Source of the DNA: Opitutaceae bacterium
GTDB lineage: Bacteria; Verrucomicrobiota; Verrucomicrobiia; Opitutales; Opitutaceae
NCBI GenBank assembly: GCA_023269455.1
Contig: JAHFTG010000180.1
Span: 1-5,181, forward strand
Direction: 5' to 3'
DNA: 5,181 nt
The notes below the pieces were generated by a model. It was not told the origin of the DNA, searched no databases, and saw nothing but the letters and a program-made list of their open reading frames with translations. Below are positions 1 through 5,181 of this stretch, piece after piece (within the stretch, counting starts at the first letter, position 1; every line of letters begins with the position of its first letter). Both the position numbers and the translations under genes were made by a program.

Positions 1-1186
1 CGTTGCCCTCGTGGTTGTCCCACGTGACGTTGATGGAGTGGAAGAGACCCTTCGCGCCGAGCGCCTCGACACGAGCGGGATCAAGCTGGAGGTGCTCGAA
101 GCCCCAGCGGACTTCGTCGCCGGTGAGGGTGCGGTGGCCGAATTTTTCCTGGGCGATGCGGACGGCCTCGACGTTGAGGATGCCGTTCACGATGCCGAGA
201 TTATGGTAAACGCTGCCGATGCGTTTCGGGTCGGCGAGGTTGCCTTTGCCGGTGCCGTAAACGGTCTTCACGATCTCCTGCAAAACAGGATATTGCGCGC
301 CGGAGGCCTGGGTGGTGATGGCGACGTAGCCCTTGGCGGCTTCGCCGGCGGGGATCACGTCTTCCTCGGAGTTGGACCAGACGTTGCCGATGATGTGGTC
401 GGCGGGGAAACCGACTTTTTGGGCGGTCTTGAGGGCGACGGGATTCATCACGCCCCAGCCGCGCAACACGACGTAATCGGGATGCGTGCGGCGGATGGTG
501 AGCCATTGCGATTGCTGTTCGTTTCCGGGATGGGGCACCTCGATCTGCTGCACGATGAAGCCGAACTTCGCGGCGAGCAGTTCATAAATCGGAATGGTTT
601 CCTTGCCGTAGGGTGAGCCGTGGTAGAGGACGACGATCTTTTTCCCTTTCAGGTTTTCTACGCCGCCGACCTTGCCGGCGATGTAGTTGATGATTCCTGA
701 CGTCTCGCTGTAGGGATTCAGCAGCAGGGGGAAGACGTAGGGGAACACGCGGCCGTCGGTGGAATCCGTGCGGCCGTGGTTGATGGTGATGAGCGGCACC
801 TTGTCCTGGGTGATGCGGTCGATCATGGCGTAGGCGATGCCGACGGAGAGCGGGTTCCAGGCGGCGATGCCGGGGCGGGTCTTGAAGCGTTCATACACTT
901 CCACGCCGCGTTCGACTTCGTATTGGGTTTCGCCTTCGTCCCAGGTGAGCTTGACGCCGTTGACGCCGCCGTCGCGGGTGTTGATGAGGTTGAGGTAGTC
1001 GATGAAGCCGCCGAAGAAGCCCGTGCCGCCGGCGGCGTAGGGGCCGACGCGGTAGCTTTGCAGCGGGAAGAATTGTTCATCGGCGCGGGCCGTGGCCAGG
1101 CCGGCGGTGGTGAGCGTCACGGCGGCGACGGCGGCCGTGAAAGCGGCCTTGCGCAGTGAGGCGAAGGAGGAGCGGAGGATTGTCAT
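1..1186 (-). CDS. Periplasmic substrate-binding protein of a Liv/HAAT-type ABC transporter (partial, C-terminus cut by window edge)
   Basis: My own translation from the ATG at 1186 stays open for 395 codons to the left edge. Residues 1-13 are basic (RSSFASLRK), about 14-32 hydrophobic, and ARA-DE near residue 35 looks like a signal peptidase I site, so the protein is periplasmic. There is no lipobox cysteine. The mature start (SYRVGPYAAGGTGFFGGFI, 44-62) and RDGGVNGVKL (71-80) are typical of the type I periplasmic-binding fold used by LivK-like proteins, where the motif leads into the first Rossmann-like lobe. GKKIVVLYHGSPYGKE (181-196) marks the second lobe. Family members are usually a little over 400 residues, so probably only a few tens are missing. 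It starts 8 bp after the LivM stop, with no Shine-Dalgarno sequence visible, suggesting translational coupling. The exact ligand cannot be read from the sequence; an organic or aromatic acid is as plausible as an amino acid. Family call is firm, substrate is not. Confidence 0.9.
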   Translation of the reverse strand, partial: MTILRSSFASLRKAAFTAAVAAVTLTTAGLATARADEQFFPLQSYRVGPYAAGGTGFFGGFIDYLNLINTRDGGVNGVKLTWDEGETQYEVERGVEVYERFKTRPGIAAWNPLSVGIAYAMIDRITQDKVPLITINHGRTDSTDGRVFPYVFPLLLNPYSETSGIINYIAGKVGGVENLKGKKIVVLYHGSPYGKETIPIYELLAAKFGFIVQQIEVPHPGNEQQSQWLTIRRTHPDYVVLRGWGVMNPVALKTAQKVGFPADHIIGNVWSNSEEDVIPAGEAAKGYVAITTQASGAQYPVLQEIVKTVYGTGKGNLADPKRIGSVYHNLGIVNGILNVEAVRIAQEKFGHRTLTGDEVRWGFEHLQLDPARVEALGAKGLFHSINVTWDNHEGN

Positions 1187-1194
1187 GGGAGGTT

Positions 1195-2250
1195 TCAGAC
1201 GGTGGTTTTCGAGGGTTGTGAGCTTTGCAGACGTTTCCTGAGCCGGTCGCCAAGCGCTACGAGTCCGTTGGGTTCCACGATCAGGAAAAAGATGATGAGG
1301 GCGCCGAGCACGATGCGCTGGCTCATGTCGAGCACGCCCGAGTCGAAGACGCCGCCGAAGAAAAAGCCGCCGAGGCGCGATAGGATGAGCGGGAACACCA
1401 CGATCAGGGCGGCGCCAAAAAATGCGCCGCGGATCGAGGCGAGTCCGCCGATGATTATCATGAAGAGAATCTGAAACGACCGATCCAGGTTGAAACCCGC
1501 CGGTTCCACTGTGCGCAAGTAGGCGAAGGCCCAGAGTGCGCCCGCCACGCCGATGATGAACGACGAGAGGGCGAAGGCCAAAAGCTTGGTCCGCAGCACG
1601 GACACGCCAATGACCTTGGCGGCGAGTTCGTGGTCGCGCACGGCGATGAAGTTGTGCCCGGTCTGGGTCTTGAGCAGGCGGCGGGTGAGCGCCGTCAGCA
1701 CGACGACTATGGTGAGCGCGAAGAGATAGCGGCCGACGGGTTTATCAAACGAGATGCCGAGAACGGTGAGAGACGGGGCGTCGATCACGCCGGAGGGGTT
1801 GTTGTTTGAGAACCAGCCGAATTTGTTCAGCGTCCACTGCACGAAGAACTGGGCGGCGAGCGTCGAGACGGCCAGATAGAAGCCGCGCAGCCGGAGGCTT
1901 GGCAGGCCGAAGACGATGCCGACGACCGCCGAGGAAACGCCCGCCAGGAAAATGCTCACGACCAGCGGCAGGCCGTGGATACGGAGGTTGAAGTTGTAGG
2001 CGGCAAACGCGCCCACCGCCATGAAGGCTGCCGAGCCCAGGGAAAGCTGGCCGGTGTAACCGGTGAGAAGATTCAAGCCCAGCGCCGCGAGCGAGAGCGC
2101 TAGGAAGGGCGTGAGAATCGCCTCAAAGAGATAGGTGCCATGGACAAACGGGACGACTCCGTAGGCGACGACGAGCACCGCGACCGGCCAGAACCAGGCG
2201 GGAGCTGAAATGGGGCGCGATGTTGAAGCGGAAAGTGTGGCGGTTGTCAT
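1195..2250 (-). CDS. livM: Branched-chain amino acid-type ABC transporter permease, LivM family
   Basis: This 351-residue inner-membrane protein forms one half of the transport channel, paired with the LivH-type subunit encoded just upstream. About ten hydrophobic segments are visible, for example near 20-37, 42-62, 94-115, 175-190, 222-245, 258-275 and 313-327. Family hallmarks are GLNLLTGYTGQLSLGSAAF (58-76), PSLRLRGFYLAVSTLA (117-132) and IIIGGLASIRGAFFGA (265-280). The cytoplasmic loop with TGHNFIAVRDHELAAKVIG (197-215) corresponds to the EAA-like coupling loop that contacts the ATPase. Length is normal for LivM. The start ATG lies 3 bases after the LivH stop (TGA TCC ATG), and an AAAGGG about 8-9 bases upstream could serve as a weak ribosome binding site. 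The C-terminal tail is basic and Ser/Thr rich (RKRLQSSQPSKTT). The gene symbol denotes family, not a proven leucine/isoleucine/valine substrate. Confidence 0.93.
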   Translation of the reverse strand: MTTATLSASTSRPISAPAWFWPVAVLVVAYGVVPFVHGTYLFEAILTPFLALSLAALGLNLLTGYTGQLSLGSAAFMAVGAFAAYNFNLRIHGLPLVVSIFLAGVSSAVVGIVFGLPSLRLRGFYLAVSTLAAQFFVQWTLNKFGWFSNNNPSGVIDAPSLTVLGISFDKPVGRYLFALTIVVVLTALTRRLLKTQTGHNFIAVRDHELAAKVIGVSVLRTKLLAFALSSFIIGVAGALWAFAYLRTVEPAGFNLDRSFQILFMIIIGGLASIRGAFFGAALIVVFPLILSRLGGFFFGGVFDSGVLDMSQRIVLGALIIFFLIVEPNGLVALGDRLRKRLQSSQPSKTTV

Positions 2251-2253
2251 GGA

Positions 2254-3150
2254 TCAGGCCCTTTCCACGAGTTTTTGCCCGAACAGGCCGGCGGGTCGCA
2301 CGAGCAGGAATGCGAGCGCGATGACGTAGGCGAACCAGCTTTCGATGCCGCCGCCGACATACGGCCCGAGATAGACCTCGGCGAGTTTCTCGGAGGCACC
2401 GATCAGCAGTCCGCCGACGATGGCGCCGAGGATAGAGTCAAAGCCTCCAAGCACGAGGACCGGGAGGGCTTTCAACACCACGAGCGAAAGGGAAAACTGC
2501 ACCCCGAGTCGTGCGCCCCAAAGAAGCCCCGCGACCAGTGCGACCACGCCTGCCGCCGCCCACACCGTCGCCCAGATGCGTGGCAGTCTCAGCCCGATGG
2601 CGAACGCTGCGAACTGGTCGTCGGCCACGGCGCGAAACGCCAGGCCGATGCGCGTGTAACGAAAAAATGCGGTGAGCAGCGCGACCATCGTCGCGGCGAT
2701 GCCAGCGGCGAACAGGTCGAATTTGCTGATGAAAACTCCTCCCACGGTGATGGGTGTGTCGTCGATTCCCAGATCAAGCGCGTGCACCTGCGTTCCCCAG
2801 AGTAGCTGGGCGGCGCCCTCGATCATATAGGACAGCCCGAGAGTCGCCATGAAGAGCGTGATCGGTGGCTTGTTGACGAGCGGACGCAGGACGGTGCGCT
2901 CGATCGCCAGCCCGAGCACAATCATGACGGCGAGCGTGACGAGCAGCGCCACGGAGAAGGGCACGCCGCGCTCCACGAGGCTCACAAACGTGAGCGCCGC
3001 AAACAACAGCATGGAACCCTGGGCGAAATTCAGGACGCCCGAGGTTTTATAGATCAGCACGAAGCCGATCGCCACGAGCGAATACATGACGCCCGAGAGC
3101 AGTCCGCCCACGAGAACTTCCAGGAAGAATTGAGAGTCGAAACCGTTCAT
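2254..3150 (-). CDS. livH: Branched-chain amino acid-type ABC transporter permease, LivH family
   Basis: This 298-residue inner-membrane permease is the partner of the LivM subunit. The N-terminal hallmark is GLLSGVMYSLVAIGFVLIYK (16-35) followed by TSGVLNFAQGSMLLF (36-50), the usual LivH signature. Further conserved stretches are ITLFMATLGLSYMIEGAAQ (97-115), the coupling loop TRIGLAFRAVADDQFAAFAIG (166-186, given here by its ends T166 and G186) and LVLGGFDSILGAIVGGLLIG (232-251). About eight membrane segments can be drawn. The frame stays open far upstream, to 3762, but I chose the ATG at 3150: it gives the normal family length, the family motif begins just after it, and the upstream part is an Arg-rich shadow of livG. 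The start overlaps the livG stop by one base (TGATG), a classical coupling junction; no separate Shine-Dalgarno sequence is seen. Substrate is not evident from the permease. Confidence 0.93.
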   Translation of the reverse strand: MNGFDSQFFLEVLVGGLLSGVMYSLVAIGFVLIYKTSGVLNFAQGSMLLFAALTFVSLVERGVPFSVALLVTLAVMIVLGLAIERTVLRPLVNKPPITLFMATLGLSYMIEGAAQLLWGTQVHALDLGIDDTPITVGGVFISKFDLFAAGIAATMVALLTAFFRYTRIGLAFRAVADDQFAAFAIGLRLPRIWATVWAAAGVVALVAGLLWGARLGVQFSLSLVVLKALPVLVLGGFDSILGAIVGGLLIGASEKLAEVYLGPYVGGGIESWFAYVIALAFLLVRPAGLFGQKLVERA

Positions 3151-4082
3151 CAGATGTTGTCGTTGAAAACTTCGTCGTCGTGTGCGACGCCGAGATAGGC
3201 GTCGATGACGACTGGGTTGACGCGGATTTCCGCGGGCGTGCCGTCGGCGATTTTTCGTCCGTAATCGAGGACGGTGATTTTGTCGGAAAGACCCATGACG
3301 ACGCCGATATCGTGCTCGATCAGCACCACGGTCGTGCCGAACTCGTCGCGGACGGCGCGGATGTAGCCGGCCATTTCCTGTTTTTCGCCGGCGGTCATGC
3401 CGGCCATCGGTTCGTCGAGGAGCAGGAGTTGCGGGCGAGCCACGAGTGCGCGGGCGAGCTCGACGCGTTTTTGCAGGCCATACGAGAGCGTGTTGACGAG
3501 TTTTTCGCGGTGCGCGCCGAGGTGGAGGAACTCGATGATCGCGGCGGTGCGGGCGTGGGCATCGGCTTGCTCGCGGCGGGCGCGGGCGAGCCCGATGAGT
3601 TGCTCTACGAAGCCGGCGCGCCTTGCGGGAGCACGGGCGATGACGATGTTGTCGAATACGGACAGGCCCTTGAAGAGGGCGAGATTTTGAAACGTGCGCG
3701 CGACGCCGAGCTGGGCGAGTTGTTGCGTGGGCACGCGCTTGAAACTGCGGGCGCCGAGCCACACGCGGCCGCGATCTGGGCGGTAGATGCCGCTGATGAT
3801 GTTGATGAGCGAACTTTTGCCGGCGCCGTTGGGGCCGATGATCGCGCGGATTTCGCCCGACGGCACGACGAGATCGACCTCCGCGATGGCCGTCACCCCG
3901 CCAAACGCCAGGGTGACGGCTTCGAGTTTAAGGGCGGGCGAGGCTGCGGGCGCGCCCCGAGGCGGGCGAACGGCTTCAGTTTCGTTAACCGTGTAGCCGG
4001 CGCCCGTGGTGGCGGCCGCCGCCGACGACGAGGCGATGGCCTCGTCGGGCGCGGTGATGGAATGGTGAAGAAGTTCGCTCAT
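3150..4082 (-). CDS. livG: Branched-chain amino acid-type ABC transporter ATP-binding protein, LivG family, with N-terminal extension
   Basis: This is the cytoplasmic ATPase (310 residues) that powers the LivH/LivM channel. Visible motifs in order: Walker A GPNGAGKS (83-90), Q-loop glutamine in ARTFQN (Q132), the signature LSYGLQKRVELARAL (199-213, a LivG-type variant of LSGGQ), Walker B LLLLDEP (219-225) with catalytic E224, and the switch histidine H257 in LIEHD. The tail VIDAYLGVAH (292-301) is the usual LivG C-terminal motif. LivG proteins are commonly about 250-260 residues; the surplus is mostly a low-complexity Ala/Ser/Thr/Pro-rich leader (residues 1-50). No ATG, GTG or TTG occurs in frame between codon 1 and codon 50, so the leader cannot be removed by choosing a later ordinary start. 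It begins 28 bp after the outer-membrane gene, without a clear Shine-Dalgarno sequence, and ends overlapping livH. All catalytic residues are intact. Confidence 0.94.
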   Translation of the reverse strand: MSELLHHSITAPDEAIASSSAAAATTGAGYTVNETEAVRPPRGAPAASPALKLEAVTLAFGGVTAIAEVDLVVPSGEIRAIIGPNGAGKSSLINIISGIYRPDRGRVWLGARSFKRVPTQQLAQLGVARTFQNLALFKGLSVFDNIVIARAPARRAGFVEQLIGLARARREQADAHARTAAIIEFLHLGAHREKLVNTLSYGLQKRVELARALVARPQLLLLDEPMAGMTAGEKQEMAGYIRAVRDEFGTTVVLIEHDIGVVMGLSDKITVLDYGRKIADGTPAEIRVNPVVIDAYLGVAHDDEVFNDNI

Positions 4083-4110
4083 CAGGGGAACGGTTGCGAT
4101 GGGCGCCGGT

Positions 4111-5010
4111 TTAGAAACTCACCCCGGTCGAGAAGGTGAACAGGTTCTGGCTGTGGTCGCCGCCCGGGGCGATGGCGGCCAGATTGTCACCGAGATAGTA
4201 ATACAGATATCCGGCCGAGGCGGTCCACTTGCCATACTGCGGAGCGATGAAGTTTAGTGAGGCGGTGAACTGGGGGCCAAACGCCACGTAGCCGACGGTG
4301 TTGCCGGCGTAGAATTTGTTACCAAGACCGGCTTTGATGACGAAGGCGGCGTTGACCGGTGCCTGGGATTTTTTGAAGAGCGTGGTGTTGGGGCTGATGC
4401 CCGGTTCGAAATACCAGGCCTTCGCGCGAAGCCCTGCTTGGCCGTCGTCGGGCAATTCGTAGAGGAAGGTGAAGTGAGGCTGGAGGGAGAAGTTTTCAGC
4501 CAGCAGGCCGCTGTCGTCGTAGCTCAGTGTGCTGTTGATGAACTGGCCGTCTTTGTAGCCATCGGCCGGACTGAGGTAGCGGTTCCAAACCGACGTCAGC
4601 GAAAAGCGTTTCGCGAACTGCACGTTGAAGCCGAAGGCGTAGTCGAACTCGGTGAAATGCTTGTTTCCGCTGGTCGCGGCGGAGACATCCTTGTTGGTGC
4701 TGACGTCGGACCACAGGTTGAGCTGGAGGGAGATTTTGTTAATGAAGCCGTCGCCCTCGAAAACCTTGGCGTTTAAGTCCAGATAGGGCTGAAAGGTGAC
4801 GCCATCGTTTTGAACAATGATGCCGCGCGTGTTGTATTGGTTGGCGGTTGTGACGCCAAAATCGCCCGAAAAAATGGACGGCGGCGGGGGGGCGCTAATC
4901 GGCGCAGCGGCGGTGGTGGCGTCGGCCGCAGAGACGGCGAACGGCGCGGCAATTAAGGTGAAACTGAGGGAGCTTTTACGAAGGGTTTGGATGAGTTGAG
5001 CTGGGTTCAT
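4111..5010 (-). CDS. Putative outer-membrane beta-barrel (porin-like) protein, first gene of the transporter operon
   Basis: From the ATG at 5010 the product is 299 residues. I prefer this start because it begins directly with a signal peptide: MNPAQLIQTLRK (basic), SSLSFTLIAAPFA (hydrophobic), then VSA-AD as a signal peptidase I site. In-frame ATGs at 5022, 5040 and 5049 and a TTG at 5085 would only add a non-signal-like leader. The mature part opens with an Ala/Pro linker ending in PPPPS. It continues with alternating polar/aromatic stretches typical of transmembrane strands (QYNTRGIIVQNDG, FQPYLDLNAKVF, KISLQLNLWSDV, WTASAGYLYYYLG) and ends FSTGVSF with a terminal phenylalanine, the C-terminal signal recognised by BAM. 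The opening GDFGVTTANQYNTRG recalls the first strand of TorF/Gcw_chp-type putative porins, but I cannot assign a family with certainty. Being 28 bp ahead of livG, it probably serves uptake of the same solute. No cysteine is present. Confidence 0.75.
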   Translation of the reverse strand: MNPAQLIQTLRKSSLSFTLIAAPFAVSAADATTAAAPISAPPPPSIFSGDFGVTTANQYNTRGIIVQNDGVTFQPYLDLNAKVFEGDGFINKISLQLNLWSDVSTNKDVSAATSGNKHFTEFDYAFGFNVQFAKRFSLTSVWNRYLSPADGYKDGQFINSTLSYDDSGLLAENFSLQPHFTFLYELPDDGQAGLRAKAWYFEPGISPNTTLFKKSQAPVNAAFVIKAGLGNKFYAGNTVGYVAFGPQFTASLNFIAPQYGKWTASAGYLYYYLGDNLAAIAPGGDHSQNLFTFSTGVSF

Positions 5011-5100
5011 GGATTTTGACATTAGTGTTTTGACAAACATACTATGCATTCGTCGTGCCAATGAATTTAACTCATTTAAAACCAATATTTTAAATTTAAC
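5011..5100 (-). promoter_or_regulatory. AT-rich upstream region, probable operon promoter
   Basis: Base composition changes sharply here: 5060-5100 is mostly A and T in an otherwise very GC-rich window, as expected of a promoter region. Reading the minus strand, TAGTAT (5044-5039) preceded by TGC is a possible extended -10 box, which would give a leader of about 20 bases before the ATG at 5010; no good -35 box lies at 16-18 bases from it. TTGGCA (5061-5056) resembles a -35 box but lacks a matching -10. Specific boxes are therefore uncertain; only the location of the promoter in this block is reasonably supported. Confidence 0.35.
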
Positions 5101-5114
5101 ATGGGCGGCGAGTT

Positions 5115-5144
5115 GTTCGCCAAACAGCAGTTTGGTCTGCGAAC
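5115..5144. repeat. Interrupted inverted repeat / stem-loop upstream of the operon
   Basis: GTTCGC (5115-5120) pairs with GCGAAC (5139-5144), and the adjoining CAAAC (5121-5125) pairs with GTTTG (5130-5134). This leaves an AGCA loop and a four-base GTCT bulge on one side. In total 11 base pairs are perfect. No T-run follows on either strand, so it is not a typical intrinsic terminator. It could be an operator for a dimeric regulator, a structured leader RNA, or part of an unseen gene. Direct reading supports only the structure, not the role. Confidence 0.5.
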
Positions 5145-5181
5145 TGTCCAGCTAGGCGCACCAGCGGTGAATTTAAGCATG

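Noticed and set aside
11..616. 201-codon open frame on the plus strand across the binding-protein gene
   Set aside because: The minus-strand frame encodes a clear binding protein with signal peptide and family motifs; the plus frame is its antisense shadow.
776..1159. 127-codon plus-strand open frame rich in Gly, Ala, Asp and Val
   Set aside because: Antisense shadow of the N-terminal half of the binding protein, with no motif.
2275..2805. 176-codon plus-strand open frame opposite livH
   Set aside because: Low-complexity polar composition opposite a well-supported membrane protein; shadow frame.
3151..3762. Upstream extension of the livH frame to give a 502-residue protein
   Set aside because: The added part is Arg/Pro-rich, has no domain features, and lies entirely over livG in another frame; the LivH family motif starts right after the ATG at 3150.
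4083..4110. GGCGCC palindrome between the barrel gene and livG as a terminator
   Set aside because: The stem is only a 6-base self-complementary word with no loop or T-run, and the gap is too small for a convincing intrinsic terminator.
3180..4139. 319-codon open frame on the plus strand across livG
   Set aside because: It mirrors the ATPase gene; its composition (Asp, Gly, Ala, Arg rich) is that of a GC-driven antisense shadow, with no recognisable motif.
5011..5085. Longer barrel protein starting at TTG 5085 or ATG 5049, 5040 or 5022
   Set aside because: The extra residues would precede a complete signal peptide, and the stretch overlaps the AT-rich promoter-like region; ATG 5010 gives a normal signal peptide at the N-terminus.
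5062..5176. 9-base direct repeat TGAATTTAA at 5062-5070 and 5168-5176
   Set aside because: Short, AT-rich and 106 bases apart; expected by chance in an AT-rich upstream region, no third regular copy.

Overview
The window is one minus-strand operon for an ABC importer of the branched-chain amino acid / carboxylate (HAAT, Liv-type) family, preceded by an outer-membrane protein gene. Reading in the direction of transcription (right to left), the order is: outer-membrane beta-barrel protein, LivG-type ATPase, LivH-type permease, LivM-type permease, and periplasmic substrate-binding protein, which runs off the left edge. Junctions are tight: 28 bp between barrel gene and ATPase, a 1-base TGATG overlap between ATPase and LivH, 3 bp between LivH and LivM, and 8 bp between LivM and the binding protein. 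No intrinsic terminator is visible between any of them, so all five are probably co-transcribed.

The organism is a high-GC, diderm bacterium: there are signal peptides for periplasmic export and a beta-barrel protein ending in phenylalanine. The barrel's style, the high GC and the weak Shine-Dalgarno signals would fit Verrucomicrobiota (Opitutaceae-like), but this is a guess from general resemblance; a proteobacterium cannot be excluded.

Functionally, the barrel could let a small solute cross the outer membrane. The binding protein would then capture it in the periplasm and deliver it to the LivH/LivM channel, which LivG powers. The mature N-terminus of the binding protein and the LYGLQKR-type ATPase signature resemble a subfamily that, from memory, often sits beside acyl-CoA ligase genes in proteobacteria. 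The substrate may therefore be an aromatic or other organic acid rather than leucine/isoleucine/valine. No LivF-type second ATPase and no ligase lie in the window; if present they would be left of position 1.

Right of about 5010 is the upstream region: an AT-rich block (about 5011-5100) likely to hold the promoter, then an 11-bp interrupted inverted repeat (5115-5144) of unknown role. No RNA genes, mobile elements, CRISPR arrays or tRNAs were seen. I see a well-formed but largely conventional transporter operon; the points most worth a second look are the co-transcribed outer-membrane gene, the complete absence of cysteine in all five proteins, the 50-residue extension on LivG and the upstream inverted repeat.
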